In this document: piece after piece, positions 1 through 6,917 of the stretch
Layout of the letters: each line of letters opens with the position of its first letter
Numbering within the stretch: the first letter of the stretch is position 1
Assembly: GCF_001567585.1 (NCBI RefSeq)
Contig: NZ_LRQV01000034.1
Coordinates: 1-54,435 of the forward strand
DNA length: 54,435 nt
Direction: 5' to 3'
DNA from: Micromonospora rosaria
Lineage (GTDB): Bacteria > Actinomycetota > Actinomycetes > Mycobacteriales > Micromonosporaceae
Translations under genes and position numbers: made by a program
The notes under the pieces: model-generated
What the model saw: only the letters and a program-made list of their open reading frames with translations
Database searches by the model: none
What the model was told of the DNA's origin: nothing

Positions 1-41
1 ACAGAACGATCCTCACGTCCAAAGGACACGCCCATCATCAT

Positions 42-509
42 TTAGTTAGGAACTCTTAGTAGCGCGAGCTGCGCCTCGACCGACGCGCGGTCGGACCAAA
101 GCTGCTCCAGCTGTGCCCGTAGTGAGGCAGCCTCCCGTGCCAGTGCGGCAGGATCCAACCCGAGGAGCGCCGTGAGCTGTCTACGCAACTCGTCGTTTTC
201 ATCCTCAAGCCGCTTCCTGCCACCGAAAAGTCCCACACGTGCAGTCCGCTGCGGGATGGGCGTCGGTCCGGGACCAGCGGCATGACCGGGCTCGACCGGC
301 GCTGTGGCGGGGGATTGATCGGCGACGACCGGCGGACGGGGTGGTACGGAGCTGGCGCCTCCACTTTCCGGAGTGCCAATGGGAGTCCACAGTTGCCAGC
401 CTGGAGGTGGCGAGGGCCATGAGGGGTCGGGCCGCCACCCCGGAGGGGGCATCCAGCCCTCGGGTGGTGCAGGCCAGCCGGGTGGGGTGTTGAAGCGGTA
501 TGCCGTCAT
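42..509 (-). CDS. Pro/Trp-rich coiled-coil protein, probably a truncated DUF4041-type gene
   Basis: The 155-residue product has an N-terminal run of PPGW/PPPGW repeats (about residues 8-41), a low-complexity Pro/Ala linker, and a charged coiled coil from about 97 to 152 beginning GLFGGRKRLEDENDELRRQL. The GLFGG-K/R-R-LE-x-EN-x-ELRRQL opening followed by a coiled coil is what I know from actinobacterial DUF4041 proteins, which continue for hundreds of residues into the DUF4041 domain. Here the frame stops at RVPN, in locally AT-richer DNA. I infer a 3'-truncated remnant, but it could be a genuine short protein. The ATG at 509 has a GGAAAGG-like site upstream. The function is not known. Confidence 0.55.
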   Translation of the reverse strand: MTAYRFNTPPGWPAPPEGWMPPPGWRPDPSWPSPPPGWQLWTPIGTPESGGASSVPPRPPVVADQSPATAPVEPGHAAGPGPTPIPQRTARVGLFGGRKRLEDENDELRRQLTALLGLDPAALAREAASLRAQLEQLWSDRASVEAQLALLRVPN

Positions 510-1069
510 TGCCGAGCCTTTCCGGCACTACTTCCGGTGCCCAAGGCGACCGACGGTAGCGACCACGAGGAATGTGGACCATCACCCACACGGTCGGACG
601 GAGCGGCGAAAGGTGATCCCGAATCGGCGCGTTGCTCAAGGTTCTTGGCCGATCATCGGCGTGCGTCCGTACGGGTGTCGGCCCGCTTCGCATCGGCCTT
701 GCGACGTATGGTGAATAGCCGGGCGCCCCGGTCGAATCCCCAGGACAGACCTTCGGCTTGCAGCGGGTGTCGATCGTTGCCGGTCGTCTCGGGGGACGGT
801 GTCCGAGTGGTGGCGATCGCGGGTCGCCTCTACGTCTGCCTTGGACACCACCGGGTGCTCGCGTCGGCCATGCCGTCAGGGGCGCGGGTTCGGGCGTCCG
901 TCCTTGGGGGCAGGTAAGCCGTGTGGTGCGTGACCAGTCCTGCGGTCTCGTGAATGGGGCAGCTCGAAAGGGCTGCCGGAGCCGACCCGCCGGTCACCGT
1001 TCTAGAAACCCTGACGGCGCTCATCGCCAGCCGCTGCGGCTGAGTCGACTCTTCCGCTCGTCTGGTTCT
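510..1069. other. Non-coding stretch between truncated gene and MarR-GNAT gene
   Basis: About 560 bases with no reading frame that looks like a protein. The frames that stay open give Arg/Ser/Pro-rich translations without recognisable motifs, and base use is more even than in neighbouring genes. With the truncated gene on its left, this may be decayed DNA left by a deletion or insertion. I see no tRNA, no terminal inverted repeats and no transposase fragment. Confidence 0.5.
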
Positions 1070-1086
1070 CTGACTAAGGTCAGGGA
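1070..1086 (+). promoter_or_regulatory. Inverted repeat overlapping a -10-like TAAGGT just before the MarR-GNAT start
   Basis: CTGAC (1070-1074), TAAG, GTCAG (1079-1083) form a perfect 5-4-5 palindrome. TAAGGT at 1075-1080 lies inside it and ends 6 nt before the ATG at 1087. A -10 box at that distance predicts a transcript starting at the ATG. A palindrome on the -10 box fits autorepression by the MarR domain encoded next. The site is seen in the sequence; its use is inferred. Confidence 0.45.
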
Positions 1087-1962
1087 ATGGATGCAGGTCT
1101 GGTCGGGCGGGTCCGACGGTTCAACCGGACGGTGACCCAGCGCATCGGGGTGCTCAACGACGCGTACCTGGCGCGGGGGCGGTCGCTGGGGCAGAGCCGG
1201 GTGCTGTGGGAGATCGGCCCGGAGGGGATCGAGGTGCGCAGCCTGCGGGCCCGGCTCGACCTGGACTCCGGGTACCTCAGCCGACTGCTGCGGGCCCTGG
1301 AGACCGACGGGCTCGTCGTGGTCGAGGCCGACGAGACCGACGCCCGGGTACGCCGGATCCGGCTCACCCCGGCCGGGGCCGTCGAGCGTGCCGAGCTGGA
1401 CGTGCGCTCCGACGAGCTGGCCGCCTCGATACTGCGCCCGCTCGACGACGCGCAGCGGGACCGGCTGGTCGTGGCGATGGCCGAGGTGGAACGGCTCTTC
1501 GTCGCCTCCCTGGTGGAGGTGACCGCCACCGATCCGGCGCACGCCGACGCCCGGCACTGTCTGCGGGCGTACGCGGCGGAGCTGGACCGGCGCTTCCCGG
1601 GCGGCTTCGACCTGGGCACCGCACACCCCGCGCACCTCTCGCCGCCGGCCGGTCTGCTGCTGGTCGCGCGGCTGCACGGCGAGCCGGTCGGCTGCGGCGG
1701 GCTCGTGTTCCGGGGGGAGGGGGTGGCGGAGATCAAACGGGTGTGGGTCGCCGCGTCGATGCGCGGTCTGGGCCTGGGACGGCGGCTGGTAACCGAGCTG
1801 GAGAGCACCGCCACCGAGCACGGGGCGAACCTGCTGCGGCTGGACTCCAACAGGGCGCTGCCCGAGGCCGCGCGGCTGTACCGGTCGGCCGGCTACCAGG
1901 AGGTCGCACCGTTCAACGACGACCCCTACGCGCAACTCTGGTTCGCCAAGACGATCGCCTGA
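1087..1962 (+). CDS. MarR-GNAT fusion: bifunctional helix-turn-helix regulator / N-acetyltransferase
   Basis: The 291-residue protein has a MarR winged helix (about residues 35-110, with the DLDSGYLSRLLRALE recognition region and wing DARVRRIRLTPAG) joined to a GNAT domain (about 150-288) whose acetyl-CoA loop reads RGLGLGRRL near 226-234. This two-domain architecture is common in actinobacteria. The regulator half probably binds DNA as a dimer, and the acetylase substrate is unknown. The ATG has no good Shine-Dalgarno but sits 6 nt after TAAGGT, so a leaderless start is likely. The rraA-like gene follows after 19 bp on the same strand, suggesting one operon. Confidence 0.9.
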   Translation: MDAGLVGRVRRFNRTVTQRIGVLNDAYLARGRSLGQSRVLWEIGPEGIEVRSLRARLDLDSGYLSRLLRALETDGLVVVEADETDARVRRIRLTPAGAVERAELDVRSDELAASILRPLDDAQRDRLVVAMAEVERLFVASLVEVTATDPAHADARHCLRAYAAELDRRFPGGFDLGTAHPAHLSPPAGLLLVARLHGEPVGCGGLVFRGEGVAEIKRVWVAASMRGLGLGRRLVTELESTATEHGANLLRLDSNRALPEAARLYRSAGYQEVAPFNDDPYAQLWFAKTIA

Positions 1963-1981
1963 CGGAAAGGGCCCGCCACCG

Positions 1982-2689
1982 ATGGACAACCACGAGCTTC
2001 GTACCCGGTTCTCCGGGCTGACCACCGCGCACGTGGCGGACGGCTGCCTGCGGGTCGGGGTGCCGCTGCGCTGCGCGCCCGCCCCGCTGCGGGCCGTCGA
2101 CCCGGGTACCCGGCTCGCCGGCCGGGTGCTGCCCGCCCGGCACGTCGGCAGCGTGGACGTCTTCCTGGAGGCGTACCAGTCGGCGGAGCCGGGCGACGTG
2201 CTGGTGGTCGACAACGGCGGCCGGCTCGACGAAGCCTGCGTGGGTGACCTGGTGGTGCTGGAGGCGCAGGTGGCGGGGCTGGCCGGGCTGGTGGTCTGGG
2301 GGCTGCACCGGGACACGGCCGACATCCGGGCGATCGGGCTGCCGCTGTTCAGTCTCGGCGCGACCCCGGCCGGTCCGCAGCGGCTCGACCCCCGCCCGGC
2401 GGACGCCCTCGACACCGCCACCGTCGGCGAGTGGCCGGTCGGCCGGGGCGACCTGGTGCTCGGCGACGACGACGGGGTGCTGTTCCTGCCGGTGGACCGG
2501 GCCGACGAGGCGCTGGGCGTGGCCGAGTCGATCCGGGACACCGAGCGTCGGCAGGCGGACCGCATCCGCGCCGGGGACACCCTGCGCGCGCAGGTACGGT
2601 TCGCCGACTACCTCGCCGCGCGGCGGGACCGGCCCGCATCGACCTTCCGGGAGCACCTGCGGGCGGTCGGCGGCGCGATCGAGGAGTGA
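1982..2689 (+). CDS. RraA-like protein (4-hydroxy-4-methyl-2-oxoglutarate aldolase / regulator family)
   Basis: A protein of 235 residues. It shows the family's core: an early STAHVADG-like segment (TTAHVADGCLR), PGDVLVVDNGG, and the central GLAGLVVWGLHRDTADI block where RraA-type aldolases carry a G-x-xRD motif. Relatives are divalent-metal aldolases of 4-carboxy- or 4-methyl-2-oxoglutarate, or RNase E inhibitors in enterobacteria. In an actinomycete an aldolase-like role is more likely, but the substrate cannot be read from sequence. GGAAAGG precedes the ATG. It probably shares a transcript with the upstream MarR-GNAT gene, which may regulate it. Confidence 0.8.
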   Translation: MDNHELRTRFSGLTTAHVADGCLRVGVPLRCAPAPLRAVDPGTRLAGRVLPARHVGSVDVFLEAYQSAEPGDVLVVDNGGRLDEACVGDLVVLEAQVAGLAGLVVWGLHRDTADIRAIGLPLFSLGATPAGPQRLDPRPADALDTATVGEWPVGRGDLVLGDDDGVLFLPVDRADEALGVAESIRDTERRQADRIRAGDTLRAQVRFADYLAARRDRPASTFREHLRAVGGAIEE

Positions 2690-2850
2690 CGCCGAACGTT
2701 GCGCGCTTTCCGACGCCTTCACTGGCGTGTCGCGTCGGAAACTGCGCGGTGCATCCGTTCACCCCTGTCGACCAGGTCCGTGAGCCGGGACGAGTGGCAG
2801 GACCGTCGGTGACTTGACCCTCGTCCTGGTTGAGGGGCCACTCTGGCGGC

Positions 2851-3372
2851 ATGACCAGCGCAGCTACCCACGACGACACCGACGAGACGATGGCGGCGGT
2901 CCACCGGGCCGTCGAACTCGGCGCCTCCGGCCACCGGGCGGAGGCCCGCGACGCGCTCGACGCGCTCTGGACCCGGGTCGGCCCGGACGGGGACGCCCTG
3001 CACCGCTGCACCATCGCGCACTACCTGGCCGACCTCCAGGAGGACGTGGCGGCGGAGTTGGCCTGGGACCGGCGGGCCCTCGCCGCCGTCACCGACCTGA
3101 CCGACGAGCGGGCCCGGCGCTTCCACACGTCGTGGCAGGTCCGGGGCCTGCTGCCGTCGCTGCACCTGAACCTCGCCGACGGGTACCGCCGGCTCGGCGA
3201 GGTCGGGTCGGCCCGTGAGCACCTGGACCTGGCCCGGGAGACGGTCGACGACCTGCCGGACGACGGGTACGGGACGATGATCCGCGCCGGGATCGGCAAC
3301 CTCGCCGAGGCGCTGGACACCGGGTCGCGTGCTCCGCTCGGCGCAAGCGATCCCCTCGACGCCCCGGCGTAG
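2851..3372 (+). CDS. TPR-like helical protein of unknown function
   Basis: A 173-residue, Ala/Asp/Arg-rich, all-helical protein. Segments such as AVELGASGHRAEARDALDALW, LHLNLADGYRRLGEVGSAREHL and GIGNLAEALD match the helix-pair spacing of tetratricopeptide repeats. TPR proteins are scaffolds, so no reaction is implied. I chose the ATG at 2851 over a TTG at 2830 because homologous-looking sequence begins there. A possible promoter (TTGACC at 2814-2819, CACTCT at 2839-2844) would put the transcript start near this ATG. It lies 57 bp before the next gene and may be co-transcribed. Confidence 0.65.
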   Translation: MTSAATHDDTDETMAAVHRAVELGASGHRAEARDALDALWTRVGPDGDALHRCTIAHYLADLQEDVAAELAWDRRALAAVTDLTDERARRFHTSWQVRGLLPSLHLNLADGYRRLGEVGSAREHLDLARETVDDLPDDGYGTMIRAGIGNLAEALDTGSRAPLGASDPLDAPA

Positions 3373-3429
3373 GCTGAGCCGGCCGTGACCGTGGCCGCAC
3401 CCAGGGTTCCCGTCGGGAGGACGTACCGG

Positions 3430-4185
3430 ATGAACGCCGCACCGCCCATGCTCACCGCCGCCGGTCCGGTCGACGGGCTCGACCGGCCGCTGCTGACGTA
3501 CCTCGACGACCGGACCGGGGAACGGGCCGACCTGACCGCCGCCGACCTGGGCGGCTGGGCGGCCCGGACGGCCGGGCTGCTGCGGGACGGCTGCGCGCTG
3601 ACCCCGGGCAGCCGGGTGGCGGTGCTGCTGCCGCCGCACTGGCGTACCGCCGCGGTGCTGCTCGGGGCCTGGTCGGTGGGGATGGCGGTGTCGTTCCACC
3701 CCCGGGCCACCGCTGGCCTGTCGGTGCTGGAGCCGGGCGGCGACCGGCCGTACGACGCGGTCTTCGTCACGCCGGAACGCCTCGACGACTGGCTGGAGGA
3801 CGTCCCCGACGGGGTGCACCGGTACCTGGTCGGCACCGGCCCGCAGCCGCTGTCCGAGGTGCCGGTGGGCTGGCTCGACTGGTCCGCCGAGGTGCGCCGG
3901 CACACCGACGCCCCGCCCGCGCACCACGCCATCCACCCGGACGACCCGGCCAGCCCGGACGGCACCAGCTACGGCGAGTGGGGGCGGCTCGCGCATGCCC
4001 TGGCCGACCAGTTCGACCTGCGGGCCGGTGACCGGCTGCTGGTCGACGCCGCCGAGCACGAGCATCCGGTGAAGTGGCTGCTGACCCCGCTGTTCGCGGG
4101 GGCGTCGGTGGTGCTCTGCGCGGGCCTCGACCCGGCCCGCCGGGACGCGCTGGTCGCCGCCGAGCAGGTCACCCGGGTCCTCTGA
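3430..4185 (+). CDS. TIGR03089-type protein: N-terminal half of an adenylate-forming (ANL) enzyme fold
   Basis: A protein of 251 residues from the ATG at 3430, which has GGGAGG 9 nt upstream; a GTG at 3385 is a longer in-frame alternative. It follows the layout of AMP-binding enzymes: LTYLDDRTGERADLTAADLGGWA, GSRVAVLLPPHWRTAAVLLGAW, and DGTSYGEWGRLAHALADQF. It lacks a recognisable TSGTTG-type P-loop and the whole C-terminal lid domain, and ANL enzymes are normally about 500 residues. This short form matches an actinobacterial family I know as TIGR03089, whose role is undefined. It probably cannot adenylate on its own. It converges on the next gene across a strong hairpin. Confidence 0.75.
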   Translation: MNAAPPMLTAAGPVDGLDRPLLTYLDDRTGERADLTAADLGGWAARTAGLLRDGCALTPGSRVAVLLPPHWRTAAVLLGAWSVGMAVSFHPRATAGLSVLEPGGDRPYDAVFVTPERLDDWLEDVPDGVHRYLVGTGPQPLSEVPVGWLDWSAEVRRHTDAPPAHHAIHPDDPASPDGTSYGEWGRLAHALADQFDLRAGDRLLVDAAEHEHPVKWLLTPLFAGASVVLCAGLDPARRDALVAAEQVTRVL

Positions 4186-4222
4186 GCGGAAGCCCCGACG
4201 CCGAGGGGCCGTTGGACGAGGG

Positions 4223-4258
4223 CGGCCGGCCCGGTGCGTGGAGGCACCGGGCCGGCCG
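4223..4258. terminator. Strong bidirectional hairpin between convergent genes
   Basis: CGGCCGGCCCGGTGC (4223-4237) and its exact reverse complement (4244-4258) form a 15-bp perfect stem with a 6-nt loop. It sits 38 bp after the stop of the plus-strand gene and 27 bp after the stop of the minus-strand gene, so it could end transcripts from both sides. There is no U-tract, as is usual in actinobacteria. Confidence 0.8.
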
Positions 4259-4284
4259 GATCGTCGACGGGTCAGCTCGACCGG

Positions 4285-6594
4285 TCAGCGCGGTCCGAAG
4301 ACCGTGTCGGCGGGGCCGAGGCGGAGCAGCACCGTCTCGCCGGTAGCGTCCTGGACGCCGTCGTTGTCGGTGACCGCGTACACCTGGCCGTTGCCGGCCA
4401 CGGCCAGCCCCTCCAGTTTCTCCTGCGTCCAGCCGTTGGTGGCGCGCAGCGCCGGCAGCACGTTCACGGCGAGCTGCTTCGGCAGGACCCGCAGCCGGCC
4501 GGGGGCGGCCGGACCGGTGGGCAGCTCCACCGTGTAGATCCGCTTGACCCGGGCGGCCGGGCCGTTCAGCTTGTCCCGCTCGATGACGGCGAGCCGGCCG
4601 CCGACCACGGTCACCTCGGACAGGCCGATCCAGTCACCGGGGACGTCGGTGCGGGAGAGCCGGTAGCCGAACCAGCTCCACGTCCCGGCGGTCACGTCGT
4701 ACCGGCCGATCCGGACCACGCCGGCCGGGTCGGTGGCGACCTCGCGCTGGAGTACCGCCCAGACGATCTCCCGGCCGCGCTCCATGGTGGCGGTGACCCC
4801 CTCGAAGCCCTGCCGGCCCAGGCCGGCGGCCACGTCGGCGGGGAGCGGGACGACCTGCCGGGTCACCCCGTCGGCGTCCAACCGGGCCAGCTTGTTCTCC
4901 GGGCCGGTGGCCCCCTCGACGGCCAGCCAGAAGCCGCCCTGCGGGCGGGCGAAGATCCCCTCCGCGTCGTACCCGACCGCCTCGCCCCGCTCGTCGCGGA
5001 CCGGCAGCACCTCGGTGACCACCGCCGGGCTCTGCCGGGTGTTGATGGTGACGATGCTGGTGGTGGCGTACGCCGCGTCGGTCACGCTGTACAGCAGGTG
5101 GGGGCGCTTCGGGACGGCGGAGAGGGCGCCGAGGGCACCCCAGCCGATCGGCGCGCCGGTGGCGTCCGGGGCGGAGACGAGGCTCGGGAAGGCGGGGGTG
5201 TCCTCGCCGAGCCGGAACAGCGACACCGAGGCGCGTACGCCCACCGCCGCCTCGTCGGTCTCGCTGGAGACGGCGAGCAGGCCCCGCGACGGGATGGGCA
5301 GCAGCCCCTCCGGCCCGTTCGTGGTGGGCAGCACCTGGCGGAACACCGGGCGGGTCGGCCGGGTCACGTCGTAGACGGCGACGAAGTTGCTCCGCTCCGA
5401 GCCGACGAAGGCGTACCGGGTCGCGCCGTACTCGGCGACGGAGAGCCCTTCCGGCTCGGCGCCCTTGTTCTCCGCGCGGTCCTCGTTGTGCAGGCCGTGC
5501 CGGACCGCCAGCCACTCGAAGCTGTTGCCGGCGTCCCAGGTCACCGCACCGGTCCGGCTGTCGAAGATCGTCCAGCCCCGGGTGCCGCCCCGCCAGTCGC
5601 CCTCGTTCGCGGTCGCCAGGTACCGGTTGTCCAGCCAGGCCACCGCGTCCGGCTCCCGGGGCACGTCGGTGATGCTGCCGGTCAGGTCGATGATGCCGTC
5701 CTCGACCGTGTCGATCCGGTCCACCGAGGCGGTGCCGGCGGAGAACGCCCCGGTGATCCGGCCGCTGGGCAGGTCCACCAGGACGATGCCGTTGTTCTCC
5801 TGGAGGGTCACCGCGAGCTGGTGGCCCCGGTTGATCGAAACGTACTCCGGCTCCGGGTCGGTGGGCTCGGTGATCCCGGCGGCGGTCAGCACGGGCAGGG
5901 CGCTGCCGTCGGCGGCGGTCAGCGGTACGGTCCGCAGCCCCCACCCGGCCGGGTCACCGGCGGGCAGGTCCAGGATCTGCACGAACCCGGCCGGGGCCTG
6001 GGGCAGGTCGCCCTCCTCGCCGCCGGGCGGGGTGGCCTCCTCGTCCCGCTCGTTCTCGATGGCGATCGCCGCGTACCGCTTGTTCGCGCTGACCGCGATC
6101 GAGTCGGGCTGGCCGCCCAGGTCGAGGCTGCGGACCCGCTCCCGGGTGTGGAGGTCGATCACGTCGAGCCGGCCGGACGGCTCGGTGTAGCTCGCGCTGG
6201 TGTTCACCACGACCAGGACGTGCCGGCCGACCACGGCGACCGAGGTGGGCTCGTCCTCGGCGTCGCCGAGCCCGGCCAGGGAGAGGGTGCCGAGCCCGCG
6301 CGGTCGCTCGGCCCGGGAGATGTCGAGGAAGCCGATCCGGCGGGCCGCCGCGTCGGTGTAGACCAGGGTACGGCCGTCGCCGCTGACCGCCGAGATCTCG
6401 GCGACCGTCTCGGTGGCCGGGTCCTCACCGGCGGGACGGTTCTCGAAGACCGGGTAGGTGGCGGTGCGGTCGAAGAACTTCGCCGGCCCCGGGGGCACGG
6501 AGCCGGTGCCGGCCTGGGCCGTGCCCGCGACGACGAGGGCGGCGACCGTGGCGCCGGCCACCGCCATCGCGGGGAACGATCGTTTCGCTGTCAC
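4285..6594 (-). CDS. Secreted esterase-like/phytase-family beta-propeller protein
   Basis: The start is a GTG at 6594 with GGAGG four bases upstream, giving about 769 residues. It opens with a signal peptide: KR, a hydrophobic AMAVAGATVAALVVAG stretch, and an AQA-type cleavage site. The middle has propeller-like repeats (SVAVVGRHVLVVVN, SIAVSANKRYAAIAIENE, NEGDWRGGTRGW, EPEGLSVAEYG) like choice-of-anchor/LVIVD proteins. The C-terminal third (QGFEGVTATMERG ... GDWIGLSEVTVVGGRLAVIERDKLNG ... EKLEGLAVAGNGQVYAVTDNDG) matches the PF13449 esterase-like phytase domain. Known relatives are extracellular phosphoesterase-like proteins; phosphate scavenging is plausible but unproven. A longer upstream frame to 6747 is rejected. 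Confidence 0.88.
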   Translation of the reverse strand: MTAKRSFPAMAVAGATVAALVVAGTAQAGTGSVPPGPAKFFDRTATYPVFENRPAGEDPATETVAEISAVSGDGRTLVYTDAAARRIGFLDISRAERPRGLGTLSLAGLGDAEDEPTSVAVVGRHVLVVVNTSASYTEPSGRLDVIDLHTRERVRSLDLGGQPDSIAVSANKRYAAIAIENERDEEATPPGGEEGDLPQAPAGFVQILDLPAGDPAGWGLRTVPLTAADGSALPVLTAAGITEPTDPEPEYVSINRGHQLAVTLQENNGIVLVDLPSGRITGAFSAGTASVDRIDTVEDGIIDLTGSITDVPREPDAVAWLDNRYLATANEGDWRGGTRGWTIFDSRTGAVTWDAGNSFEWLAVRHGLHNEDRAENKGAEPEGLSVAEYGATRYAFVGSERSNFVAVYDVTRPTRPVFRQVLPTTNGPEGLLPIPSRGLLAVSSETDEAAVGVRASVSLFRLGEDTPAFPSLVSAPDATGAPIGWGALGALSAVPKRPHLLYSVTDAAYATTSIVTINTRQSPAVVTEVLPVRDERGEAVGYDAEGIFARPQGGFWLAVEGATGPENKLARLDADGVTRQVVPLPADVAAGLGRQGFEGVTATMERGREIVWAVLQREVATDPAGVVRIGRYDVTAGTWSWFGYRLSRTDVPGDWIGLSEVTVVGGRLAVIERDKLNGPAARVKRIYTVELPTGPAAPGRLRVLPKQLAVNVLPALRATNGWTQEKLEGLAVAGNGQVYAVTDNDGVQDATGETVLLRLGPADTVFGPR

Positions 6595-6700
6595 TGATCC
6601 TCCGTCTGTTCGGATTCGGACGGAGGCTGACACGCACGGTCGAGCGCCGGCTGTCGCCGTCGTGAACGGCGGGCGAACAGCGTGGCGGGACGGGATGCCA

Positions 6701-6739
6701 CGCCCGCCCGTCGGCCCGTCAGCGGCCGGCGGGCGGGCG
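6701..6739 (-). terminator. Hairpin after the amidase operon
   Basis: CGCCCGCCCG (6701-6710) pairs perfectly with CGGGCGGGCG (6730-6739) across a 19-nt GC-rich loop. On the minus strand it begins 5 nt after the stop of the 57-residue gene and lies more than 100 nt upstream of the phytase-like start, which suggests it ends the amidase transcript. Confidence 0.6.
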
Positions 6740-6743
6740 GGTG

Positions 6744-6917
6744 TCACCGGGGGTCGGCCTCCTCGGTGAGGTGGTCACCGTAGGCGTACCAGCTCGTGCC
6801 GAGCTTCGGCTCCCAGCCGACGGCCATCGCCGGGGTGGACCCGGCTGTCGGGTCCGGCACCGGGAAACCCGCGTTGAGCAGCGGTTGCCAGTCCACGGTC
6901 AGGTACGGCTCGGTCAT
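6744..6917 (-). CDS. 57-residue protein translationally coupled to the Tat amidase
   Basis: The reading frame opens with an ATG (6917-6915) that overlaps the TGA of the amidase gene in the sequence ATGA, so ribosomes ending the amidase can re-initiate here. The product is small and aromatic-rich, with motifs such as TVDWQPLLNAGFPVPDP, MAVGWEPKLGTSWYAYGDHL and a final TEEADPR. It has no signal peptide, no transmembrane helix and no family I recognise. A terminator-like hairpin follows 5 nt after its stop, so it closes the operon. It could be a cytosolic partner or folding helper for the amidase, but that is speculation. Confidence 0.6.
   Translation of the reverse strand: MTEPYLTVDWQPLLNAGFPVPDPTAGSTPAMAVGWEPKLGTSWYAYGDHLTEEADPR

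Noticed and set aside
4234..6597. Long open frame opposite the phytase-like gene (787 codons)
   Set aside because: It mirrors the real gene through GC-rich third positions; its translation is Arg/Gly/Pro-rich with no motifs, while the other strand has a signal peptide and conserved domains.
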